Positions 14,656 through 21,888 of a stretch of DNA of 26,187 nt are shown in pieces; within the stretch, counting starts at the first letter, position 1, and every line of letters starts with the position of its first letter. The position numbers and the translations under genes are program-made. The DNA lies in NCBI GenBank assembly GCA_964453205.1, contig CAYVRC010000075.1, forward strand, positions 1 to 26,187. Direction: 5' to 3'. Source of the DNA: Crateriforma sp964453205. Its GTDB lineage: Bacteria > Planctomycetota > Planctomycetia > Pirellulales > Pirellulaceae. Under the pieces are notes generated by a model. That model saw nothing but the letters and a program-made list of their open reading frames with translations. It had not been told where the DNA came from and ran no database searches.

Positions 14656-16113
14656 CTATGCAATGATCGCGTCGATCGGATCGACGTGTTCGACGCCGAC
14701 GAGTTTTTGATCCAGGCCGCCGTAGAAGTACGACAGGTGATTGGGATCCAAACCCATCTGATGCAGAATCGTGGCGTGCAGATTCTTGACGTGCAAAGGA
14801 TTCTCGACCGCCTGGCTGCCCAGTTCATCGGTCGTCCCGTAACTGACACCGCCTTTGATCCCTCCGCCGGCCATCCACATCGTGAAGCCGTACGAGTTGT
14901 GGTCGCGGCCTGAGCCTTTGGCGTATTCGGCGGTCGGTTGACGTCCGAATTCGCCACCCCAAACGACCAGCGTTTCGTCCAACATGCCGGTCCGTTTCAG
15001 GTCCGCGAGCAGCGCGGCGATCGGCTGATCCGTACGCCCGGCGTGGTAGTTGTGGTTCTTTTCCAGATCACCGTGCGCGTCCCAGTTGTCGTCGTTGTGG
15101 GATCCGCCGCTGTACAATTGCACGAACCGCACGCCTCGTTGAACCAAACGTCTCGCCAACAGACATTGCTTGCCGAAATCTCGGGTTTGTGCTTTGTCGA
15201 CGCCGTACATCGCCAACGTTTTTTCGTCTTCGCCCGACAGGTCGACCGACTCCGGTGCACTGGTTTGCATGTTGTAGGCGAGTTCGTAGCTGGCGATCCG
15301 ACTGGCCAAATCTTCGTTGCCCGGACGGGCGACCAGGTGACGCCGGTTGGCGTCTTGGATCGAATCGATCAGTTGCCGCTGCACTCCGCTGGGTAAGTCG
15401 GCCGGCGGGGCCAGATCCAAAATCGGCGCGCCTTCGCTGCGGAACACCGTGCCTTGATAAGTCGCCGGCATGTAACCGCTGGACCAGTTTTTTGCGCCGC
15501 TGATCGGGCCGCCGGTCGGATCGAGCATGACGACGAATCCGGGAAGGTTCTCGTTCTCGCTGCCCAGTCCGTAGGTCAGCCAAGACCCCAAGGCGGGACT
15601 GCCCGAAAGGATCTTTCCGCTGTTCATCATCAGCATCGCCGAGCCGTGGATCGGAGAATCCGCCGTCATCGAATGCAAAAACGCGATGTCATCGACGTGT
15701 CCGGCCAGCCGGGGAAACAAGGAACTGACCCACTTTCCGGATTCGCCGTGCTGCTTGAATTTCCATCGCGGCTCGACGATCCGCCCCCCGGCTTTGTGGC
15801 CGCCCCGGCCGAAGGTCTTGACGTCGACCGTTTTGCCGTCCATGCCGATCATGTTCGGCTTGTAATCGAACGTGTCGATGTGACTGGGACCGCCGTACAT
15901 GAACAGAAAGATGACCGATTTCGCCTTGGGCGCGAAATGCGGCGGCTTCGCGGCCAGCGGATTACGAAACGGGGTCCCCGCGGCCGAGGCGGGCGGAGCA
16001 AAGAAACCGTCGCGGCCGAGCAACGCGGCCAACGCCGCCCCGCCGAAACCGGCACCGGCTTGCCAAACGAATTCGCGACGTGTGCGGCGACAAAAAGCGG
16101 CTCGTTGATTCAT
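14656..16113 (-). CDS. Tat-exported DUF1501 protein
   Basis: A 485-residue exported protein of the DUF1501 family, which is related to the alkaline phosphatase/sulfatase fold and abundant in planctomycetes. Residues 1-46 are a twin-arginine signal: TRREFVWQAG at 11-20, with Arg12 and Arg13, a hydrophobic stretch AGFGGAALAALLG, and an Ala-rich cleavage region PASAAG. The mature part starts with AKSVIFLFMYGGPSHIDTFDYKP, the family hallmark. GVRFVQLYSGG and LVVWGGEFGRQPT follow, and the family-type ending is DPNHLSYFYGGLDQKLVG. The gene lies 71 bp downstream of the PSD1 gene on the same strand. This pairing recurs across planctomycetes and suggests that the two exported proteins work together, although the reaction is not established. 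Confidence 0.93.
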   Translation of the reverse strand: MNQRAAFCRRTRREFVWQAGAGFGGAALAALLGRDGFFAPPASAAGTPFRNPLAAKPPHFAPKAKSVIFLFMYGGPSHIDTFDYKPNMIGMDGKTVDVKTFGRGGHKAGGRIVEPRWKFKQHGESGKWVSSLFPRLAGHVDDIAFLHSMTADSPIHGSAMLMMNSGKILSGSPALGSWLTYGLGSENENLPGFVVMLDPTGGPISGAKNWSSGYMPATYQGTVFRSEGAPILDLAPPADLPSGVQRQLIDSIQDANRRHLVARPGNEDLASRIASYELAYNMQTSAPESVDLSGEDEKTLAMYGVDKAQTRDFGKQCLLARRLVQRGVRFVQLYSGGSHNDDNWDAHGDLEKNHNYHAGRTDQPIAALLADLKRTGMLDETLVVWGGEFGRQPTAEYAKGSGRDHNSYGFTMWMAGGGIKGGVSYGTTDELGSQAVENPLHVKNLHATILHQMGLDPNHLSYFYGGLDQKLVGVEHVDPIDAIIA

Positions 16114-16184
16114 GGCTGAAATTGCGGAGGGCGGGGAGTGGCAGGTGATGACAAACCGATAATGAAAAACACGTCGGACTCGGA

Positions 16185-18692
16185 TCAGTCCAAGAACAAA
16201 AACTCATTCCAATTCATCACGGACAAACAATACAGTTCGACCGCGCGACGGCGATCGACGTTGAAATCGCCGACCAACGACTCGATCAATTCGTTTCCGG
16301 CGACGACTTCCTCAGACGTCGCTCGGCGACCGACCACCGCGGGCACGACACGACGAACGACGGCGTCGTTGTCCAGCCGTGACGCCCCCACGGATTCGGC
16401 CAAAAGCCGAGCCTGCGTGTGGGCGAAGTCGCTGTTGAGTAGGGCCAGCGCCTGACCGGGTTGCAGCGTCATGAAACGGGCTTCACAGGTCCGATCGGGA
16501 TCGGGAAAATCGAACGCGGTCAGCATCGGGACCAACAACGATCGTTTGACGTGGATGTAGATGCTGCGGCGATTCTGTTGCTCCGGCGTGGAGTCGCCCC
16601 AGCCCTGGCCGGGCTTGGATTGACCCTGCATCACTTCTGCGGACAATTCGGGATAGACGCTCGGTCCGTAAAGCTCGGGATTCAACGTCCCGTTGACCTT
16701 CAACATGCTGTCACGAATCTCTTCGGCGCTCAGTCGTCGCGGATCGAATCGCCAGAACAGATCGTTCCCCGGGTCGACCGATTCCGCATCGCCCCGAGAC
16801 ATCGACGACATCTGATAAGCCCTGCTGTTCATGATCAGTCGGTGCATTGATTTCAGTCGCCAACCACTATCGACAAAATACCCGGCCAACCAATCCAGCA
16901 ATTCGGGGTGCGTCGGCGGTGTGCCGAGCTGGCCAAAGTTGTTGCTGCTACGGACGATGCCACGACCGAAATGGAATTGCCAAATTCGGTTCGCCATCAC
17001 TCGTGACGTCAAGCGGTTTTCAGGATCGCAAATCCAGTCCGCCAAAATCCGTCGCCGTCCGGCGGTCTGGTACCGGGTCGGCGATTCCGGCGTCTCCGGC
17101 GGAGCCTGATCAAAGATATCGGGAAAAGCGATCCCGACTTCATCGGTCGGTGAATGCGGGCTGCCCCGAAACAGCAAAAAAGTCGGATCGGGCCGGGCAT
17201 CGACGGTCGCCAGACCCAGAACCCGTTCACGCGGCGGAAGCCGGTCGCGTCGCGAAACGGCTTCCTTCAGTTCGCCTTTCAGCTCGGTGTACTGATTCCA
17301 ATCCGCGTCACGCAAATGGTCTCGCAGCTTTTCTTTCAGAACTCGATCACGCTCTCGTTTGGTGCCTTCGGTGGCACGTTGATCCGGGGCGGGCATCTCG
17401 GCGATGCCACGTTGTTCGATCTCGATCAGCTGTTCCCGTAGCACGCGTTCTCGTTCATCGGCCGCCGCGTAAGCTTCGTTGATCTGGTCGGACGATACGT
17501 CGATCTGGTTGTTACCCGCTTGATTCCCGCGCGTCCCGTAGGTGGTCACGTCGCCGAAGAAGGCCAACAGGCTGTAGTAGTCTGTTTGCGGAATCGGGTC
17601 GATCTTGTGGTCGTGGCAACGGGCACAATTGATCGTCAGTCCCAGGAATCCTTGACCGACCGTGGTGATCAAGTCATCCATTTCGTCGTAGAAAGCCTGT
17701 TTCGGATCGGCGGGTTCGTCGTCCCAGATTCCCAGGCGATAAAACCCCGTCGCCGTCAAAGTTTCGATGGTGACGTCGTCCAGTTCGTCACCGGCCAACT
17801 GTTCACGAACGAATCGGTCGTAGGGCTTGTCTTCGTTCAGCGATCGAATGACGTAATCGCGATACTTCCACGCGTTGGGCTTGGGGTTATCCCGTTCGAA
17901 AGAATTCGTTTCGCCGTAGCGAACCAAGTCCAACCAATGACGCCCCCAGCGTTCGCCGTAGTGGGGCGACTGCAAAAGCTCGTCGACCAGTTTTTCGAAC
18001 GCCAGCGGATCGGCGTCGTCGACGAACGATTGAATCTGTTCGGCGGTCGGCGGCAGACCGATCAGATCGTAATAAGCCCGTCGGATCAACGTCGCGCGTT
18101 CGGCGGGCGGATTCGGCTTCACCCCCGCGCGGGCCAAAGAGTCGAACAGGAACGCGTCGACGGGGTTCCGCGACCAGGCCGCTTCATCGACCTGCGGAAT
18201 CTCCGGTGACGTCAGCGGTTCAAAGGCCCAGTGTTTCTGCCATGCGGCGCCGTCTTCGATCCAACGCCGAAGGATCTGAACTTCTGCCTCGGGAACCGCG
18301 TCACCCTCCGGCGGCATGCGTTCGAACCAGTCATCCGCCGTCGCCGTGATCCGGGCGATCAGATGGCTGGCCGATGCGTCACCGGGCACGATCGCGGTTT
18401 CGCCCGAATCGGTCTCGGCCAAGGCCGCTTCGCGATCGACGAAGCTCAGGCCTCCCTCGACCACGTCCGGTCCGTGACAGGCGTAACAGCGTTTGGCCAA
18501 AATCGGTTGCACGTCTTTGGCAAAGTCGACCGACACCTGGGCAGTCGCGCGACCGGCCGAGGTGTCAGCATCGAGCTCGGGTTGCCCGGCGACAGCGGTC
18601 ACCGCCGAGCAAAGCCAAAACAAGAGCCCCGCCGACGCCGACGATACCGCGACGCGTGCGAGAGATTCTTGGTGATAACGAACAATTCGCAT
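16185..18692 (-). CDS. PSD1 / DUF1549-DUF1553 cytochrome-like secreted protein
   Basis: An 835-residue exported protein with the planctomycete architecture PSCyt1-PSCyt2(DUF1549)-PSD1(DUF1553). It starts with a Sec signal peptide (hydrophobic SASAGLLFWLCSAVTAVAG, residues 18-36). A cytochrome c-like domain follows, with a haem-binding CYACH at 69-73 in the setting FAKDVQPILAKRCYACHGPD. DUF1549 spans roughly 150-370 and contains a second CxxCH (INCARCHDHK) near 355. A charged coiled-coil-like spacer rich in Arg and Glu lies around 410-500. DUF1553 spans about 560-810 and has RVMANRIWQFHFGRGIV and LLNSDFAHTQA. A role in electron transfer coupled to extracellular sugar oxidation is often proposed for these proteins but is not proven. 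It lies 57 bp after sodN and upstream of the DUF1501 gene. Confidence 0.93.
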   Translation of the reverse strand: MRIVRYHQESLARVAVSSASAGLLFWLCSAVTAVAGQPELDADTSAGRATAQVSVDFAKDVQPILAKRCYACHGPDVVEGGLSFVDREAALAETDSGETAIVPGDASASHLIARITATADDWFERMPPEGDAVPEAEVQILRRWIEDGAAWQKHWAFEPLTSPEIPQVDEAAWSRNPVDAFLFDSLARAGVKPNPPAERATLIRRAYYDLIGLPPTAEQIQSFVDDADPLAFEKLVDELLQSPHYGERWGRHWLDLVRYGETNSFERDNPKPNAWKYRDYVIRSLNEDKPYDRFVREQLAGDELDDVTIETLTATGFYRLGIWDDEPADPKQAFYDEMDDLITTVGQGFLGLTINCARCHDHKIDPIPQTDYYSLLAFFGDVTTYGTRGNQAGNNQIDVSSDQINEAYAAADERERVLREQLIEIEQRGIAEMPAPDQRATEGTKRERDRVLKEKLRDHLRDADWNQYTELKGELKEAVSRRDRLPPRERVLGLATVDARPDPTFLLFRGSPHSPTDEVGIAFPDIFDQAPPETPESPTRYQTAGRRRILADWICDPENRLTSRVMANRIWQFHFGRGIVRSSNNFGQLGTPPTHPELLDWLAGYFVDSGWRLKSMHRLIMNSRAYQMSSMSRGDAESVDPGNDLFWRFDPRRLSAEEIRDSMLKVNGTLNPELYGPSVYPELSAEVMQGQSKPGQGWGDSTPEQQNRRSIYIHVKRSLLVPMLTAFDFPDPDRTCEARFMTLQPGQALALLNSDFAHTQARLLAESVGASRLDNDAVVRRVVPAVVGRRATSEEVVAGNELIESLVGDFNVDRRRAVELYCLSVMNWNEFLFLD

Positions 18693-18749
18693 GGATAAAC
18701 GCTGTGTTGAACGACAGAGACTGAAACGCCCGGGACCGAAGGCAATCGA

Positions 18750-19211
18750 TCAGTGCGAATGATCGAAATCGGGTTCCTTGCCTTCATACGCACGATAGAA
18801 ATCGAAGATGGCTTTTTCCAAGGCTTTGGCGGTGGCCGGATCGGCGGATTGCTTGGCCTTCATGGCGTTGACCATCACGGCGTGGGCGGCCATCAGCGTC
18901 TTGCCATAACCTTCGGCGTCGGGTTTGATCCGCTGTGCCATGAAGTAGCTGGCAATGGTTTCCTGAATCCGCGAGGCGTGGTCTTCCTTGGTCGTCGTCC
19001 AGCGAACCATTTGGTTCACCGCTTGCGGGTCGACCTCGTCGCCGACCAATTCACCCAGCTGGATTTGGGCCTTGGAGATCGTTTGTTCATCTTCCAACAT
19101 CTGCTGGAACCGGAGTTGATCCCCGTAGATGCCGCAGGGGACTTGGCAGTGGGCCGAGGCGACCGCGGCGGTCATCAAGAGTGCGAGCGAAGCAGTGGCA
19201 AAGCGAATCAT
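18750..19211 (-). CDS. sodN: Nickel superoxide dismutase with Sec signal peptide
   Basis: A 153-residue precursor that should dismutate superoxide with a nickel cofactor. Residues 1-20 (MIRFATASLALLMTAAVASA) are a Sec signal peptide with an ASA cleavage site. Cleavage would leave HCQVPCGIY at the new N-terminus. This is the Ni-hook of the family (HCxxPCGxY): the His amino group and imidazole plus Cys2 and Cys6 bind the metal. In Streptomyces the hook reads HCDLPCGVY, so the Asp3-equivalent is Gln here. The rest is helical, with family-like segments around KEDHASRIQETIASYF, and the mature part is 133 residues (about 117 in Streptomyces). The last residues, DFDHSH, are a short His-containing tail. 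An ATG 69 bp further upstream falls inside the predicted promoter and was rejected. No gene for the SodX maturation protease is in this window, and none would be needed if signal peptidase exposes the His. Confidence 0.88.
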   Translation of the reverse strand: MIRFATASLALLMTAAVASAHCQVPCGIYGDQLRFQQMLEDEQTISKAQIQLGELVGDEVDPQAVNQMVRWTTTKEDHASRIQETIASYFMAQRIKPDAEGYGKTLMAAHAVMVNAMKAKQSADPATAKALEKAIFDFYRAYEGKEPDFDHSH

Positions 19212-19262
19212 TGTCGGTTTTCCCGTGAGTAAAGGAACGTGTGGTGAATCGTCGGTGATGAC

Positions 19263-19292
19263 ATTGTAGCAGTCAAACACCGGCCCTTTCAG
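19263..19292 (-). promoter_or_regulatory. Sigma-70-like promoter of sodN
   Basis: On the minus strand, CTGAAA (complement of 19287-19292) and TACAAT (complement of 19263-19268) are 18 bp apart, matching -35 by 4 of 6 and -10 by 5 of 6. Transcription would start near 19256, giving a leader of about 45 nt to the ATG at 19211. It also excludes the upstream ATG at 19280 as a start. Confidence 0.5.
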
Positions 19293-19302
19293 CGTGCCGG
19301 TG
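19278..19302 (-). terminator. Stem-loop between sulfatase and sodN
   Basis: CACCGGC and GCCGGTG form a perfect 7-bp stem with an 11-nt loop, starting 9 bp after the sulfatase stop; on the minus strand TTTG follows. It looks like a weak intrinsic terminator for the sulfatase. The loop contains the -35 box of the sodN promoter. Confidence 0.5.
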
Positions 19303-19311
19303 GTTTCGGCC

Positions 19312-20775
19312 TCATTCGTCTCCCGTTTCGCCGCGTCCGCGTCGATTTCGCCGCGTCCGTTGCTCCCAAGCGTCGAACCGAGCCTTCATCTGACTGATGC
19401 GATCGACGTGCCGCTCGGACAGATCTCTCGTTTCCGACGGATCGTCGGCCAAGTTGAACAAGAACGGAGTCTCCTTACCGCCTTTGTTTTCGGCGACATA
19501 TTTCCAGTCACCCTCGCGAACGCCCTTCCAAATCGTCGTGCCGCGGGGTTTCCGCCAGAACAGCGTTCTCGGCAAGTCGTCGCGACCGCTGACGACATGA
19601 TCGACGATGTCCAGACCCTCGAAATCCGCGAAGCGATCGGCGGGAACGCCGCCCAGGTTGGCCATCGAACGAGTCAAGTCGAACGTGATGGAGGGCTGAT
19701 CGGAAACTCGGCCGGCCGGCACGTGACCCGGCCAACGTAGGATCAGTGGGACGCGGATGCCGCCCTCGAAAGTACTGCCTTTGTAGCCCGAGTACGGCGA
19801 GTTGCGTCCGCTCTTGGTGCCTCCGTTGTCGCTGGCAAAAACGACCAACGTTTCATCGCGGATCGACCGACGATCCAGTTCGTCCAACAGGCGTCCGATC
19901 TGTTCGTCCATCCTTTCGATCATCGCGATGTAGGTCGCCGGCGGCGCGGCAGATTGTTTCCAGAGTGGCGAATCCAGCGGCAACGGATGCGGACGTCGAT
20001 CGTCGGCGGACTGATACGGGGCGTGAGGCGTTGTAAAAGGCACGTACAAGAAAAACGGTCGCGGGTCCTCTTCGCCGACGAACTCGACGGCTTCGTCGAT
20101 GATCCGATCGGTGAAGTAACCTTCGTCACGAATCGGTCGGCCGTCACGGAACAGGTTGTATCCGGCGACCGGATCCAGGTAGTGAAAATAATCCATTTCG
20201 CCACCGATGCAGTAGTACGTGGTGTCGAATCCGTGCAGGTGCGGCGCGAACTTCGGCTCATAACCGAGATGCCACTTGCCGGTCATGCCGGTCCGGTAAC
20301 CGGCGTCCTTCAAAAGTCGCACGATCGTTTTCTGTTCGGTCGGCAAACCCAAATCGTTGGTTTCACGCAGCCGCATCGCGTCGTCGTACCGGCCCAGGTT
20401 CCCCGTCCCGATCGCGCACTCCAGGCCGCCGATCCATTGTTGGTAACGCCCGGTCAAGAAAGCCGCGCGGGTCGGGGTGCATTCGGGCCCGTTGGCATAG
20501 TGAGCCGTGAACTTGGTGCCTTGTCGCGCCAGTTCATCCAGTCGCGGAGTGCGAATGTCCTCACGTCCATAACAACCCAGATCGCCGTAGCCCAAATCGT
20601 CGGCCAACAGAAAGACGATATTGGGCCGCTCGGTGCGGTGCGGATCGGCCGCCGTGTCCTCTGCGGCAAAGACGGCCACCGACGGCACACCGCCCGCTGC
20701 CACCGTCCAGCCGATCAGGATCCCCAACAAGGTCCAGCTACGACGCCGACCTTTCACCAATACGTTCTCGCTCAT
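19312..20775 (-). CDS. Secreted sulfatase (formylglycine-dependent, type I)
   Basis: A 487-residue exported sulfatase. The N-terminus is charged (KGRRR), followed by a hydrophobic stretch of about 20 residues and AVFAAED, a likely signal peptide. The mature enzyme begins RPNIVFLLADDLGYGDLGCYG, with metal ligands Asp59 and Asp60. Cys99 in CTPTRAAFLTGR at 99-110 matches the CxPxR signature and is converted to formylglycine by a maturation enzyme (not in this window). TGKWHLGY and VVFASDNGG, further metal- and substrate-site motifs, are present. The C-terminal subdomain ends in an Arg-rich tail. The target is presumably a sulfated polysaccharide, but the sequence does not say which. It is the first gene of the minus-strand block and diverges from the DUF374 acyltransferase across 215 bp, in which I saw no other feature. 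Confidence 0.93.
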   Translation of the reverse strand: MSENVLVKGRRRSWTLLGILIGWTVAAGGVPSVAVFAAEDTAADPHRTERPNIVFLLADDLGYGDLGCYGREDIRTPRLDELARQGTKFTAHYANGPECTPTRAAFLTGRYQQWIGGLECAIGTGNLGRYDDAMRLRETNDLGLPTEQKTIVRLLKDAGYRTGMTGKWHLGYEPKFAPHLHGFDTTYYCIGGEMDYFHYLDPVAGYNLFRDGRPIRDEGYFTDRIIDEAVEFVGEEDPRPFFLYVPFTTPHAPYQSADDRRPHPLPLDSPLWKQSAAPPATYIAMIERMDEQIGRLLDELDRRSIRDETLVVFASDNGGTKSGRNSPYSGYKGSTFEGGIRVPLILRWPGHVPAGRVSDQPSITFDLTRSMANLGGVPADRFADFEGLDIVDHVVSGRDDLPRTLFWRKPRGTTIWKGVREGDWKYVAENKGGKETPFLFNLADDPSETRDLSERHVDRISQMKARFDAWEQRTRRNRRGRGETGDE

Positions 20776-20990
20776 GCCTCAAGACTCGGGTTTTTTGAAC
20801 TTCGAAAAGGGGCCGACGTTTCGTAGCGACGACGTTCCCGGCGCGGAGGACGGCGACCCTTCGCAGGACGGGCCGGTTCGAATCGCCGTTTACCGCTGCC
20901 GTGGAACTTGGTAATTCCTGTTTTTTCGTGCCCGGCATTCGCCTCGCGTTGCCGGCCCCATGCTACACCATTTGCCGTGAAACTCGTCAC

Positions 20991-21719
20991 ATGAAACGTC
21001 TGATCGCTTGGCTGTTCGGCTGCTCGATGCTGCTCCTGCGGTGGACTTGTCGGAGTCGGTTTCATAACGATCCGCGGCCCAGCCTGCGACGGCGCGGAAT
21101 CCGTTTCACCTACGCGGGGCTTCACGCCCAACAATTGGGCTGTGTGATGACGGCCGAACCCGGCTGTGCGGCTTTGGCGTCCCGCTCGACCGACGGCGAC
21201 ATGGTCGTGCCGACACTGGAGTTGTGTGGGTTCAAGACGATCCGCGGCAGCAGCGGTCGCGGCAGAAAAGGCGGCGCGGTCGCGCTGCAACAACTGATCC
21301 AGTACGTCCGTGAAACCGGTCCCGGGGCGATCACCGTCGACGGGCCGCGTGGCCCACGGGGCAAAGTCCAGCCGGGGATCGGGCTGTTGGCGGCCAAAGC
21401 CGACGCCTTGGTGGTCCCCGTGTTTCCGATGATGCACAGCCGCTGGATCGTCAAATCGTCTTGGGACCGTATGCAAATTCCGATGCCGTTTTGCCGCATC
21501 GACGTCTATTTCGGCGATCCCGTTCTCCCCGGGCCGGACGATACCGCTCAGGACATCGCCCGGGAAGTCGAACGGTCGCTGCTGGCGTTGGAATCCAAAC
21601 ACGACCCGGCCGAAGCCCGTTTTCAGTACAACGCGGCCGACGACACGCTCGGCGCCCCGGCAACGACCTCCGGCGATCCCGCGATCCCGCCGGCCAGCAC
21701 GGCCCGCACCGCCGCGTGA
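20991..21719 (+). CDS. DUF374 / LpxL-like lysophospholipid acyltransferase family protein
   Basis: A 242-residue membrane-associated acyltransferase. The N-terminus has one short hydrophobic segment (LIAWLFGCSMLLLRW). The DUF374 domain is clear: ALASRSTDGD at 61-70, GFKTIRGSSGRGR at 80-92, AITVDGPRGPRGKVQPG at 113-129, and ADALVVPVFP at 137-146. Family relatives transfer acyl chains to lipid A or lysophospholipids at the inner face of the cytoplasmic membrane. A His (HAQQL, residue 45) is placed where the family has its catalytic His. The frame is open from an ATG at 20901, but those 30 residues contain no family sequence, so MKRLIAWLFG was taken as the start. The C-terminal Ala/Pro/Thr-rich stretch is probably disordered. 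It precedes the secretin-domain gene by 169 bp. Confidence 0.85.
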   Translation: MKRLIAWLFGCSMLLLRWTCRSRFHNDPRPSLRRRGIRFTYAGLHAQQLGCVMTAEPGCAALASRSTDGDMVVPTLELCGFKTIRGSSGRGRKGGAVALQQLIQYVRETGPGAITVDGPRGPRGKVQPGIGLLAAKADALVVPVFPMMHSRWIVKSSWDRMQIPMPFCRIDVYFGDPVLPGPDDTAQDIAREVERSLLALESKHDPAEARFQYNAADDTLGAPATTSGDPAIPPASTARTAA

Positions 21720-21805
21720 ACCCCCGCGTCGCGCGGAAGCGGTCATTCCGACGCCCGGTGCCCCTCGCGCCGCCCGCCGTCGCCGGACCATCGCGGGCCT
21801 TTCGT

Positions 21806-21834
21806 TTGAACGGCGACGCCGAAGCGTGCATAAT
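21806..21834 (+). promoter_or_regulatory. Sigma-70-like promoter of the secretin-domain gene
   Basis: TTGAAC (21806-21811) and CATAAT (21829-21834) are separated by exactly 17 bp. The predicted start near 21841 would lie downstream of the first possible GTG start (21826) and upstream of the GTG at 21889, which decides the start choice. Confidence 0.5.
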
Positions 21835-21888
21835 CGGGGGTTCTCTCATCCTCCTCCGGCGACCGCTCCTCAGCCCCCGAGTCGTTTC

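Noticed and set aside
13473..14957. Open minus-strand frame of 494 codons across the glycosyltransferase
   Set aside because: It is antisense to a frame with GT-A motifs (IIVPV, DGS), and its composition is low-complexity Arg/Ala/Gly. Only its last 76 codons, outside the glycosyltransferase, are kept as a possible small ORF.
16185..18692. Reading the CxxCH motifs of the PSD1 protein as proof of an electron-transfer chain
   Set aside because: The motifs are visible, but haem attachment and redox function are not shown for most proteins of this family; only the domain assignment is claimed.
19212..19280. Upstream ATG that would lengthen the superoxide dismutase by 23 residues
   Set aside because: It lies inside the predicted promoter, and the extension would bury the signal peptide in the chain.
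20901..20990. ATG 90 bp upstream of the chosen DUF374 start
   Set aside because: The added residues match nothing in the family and displace the membrane-associating N-terminal segment.
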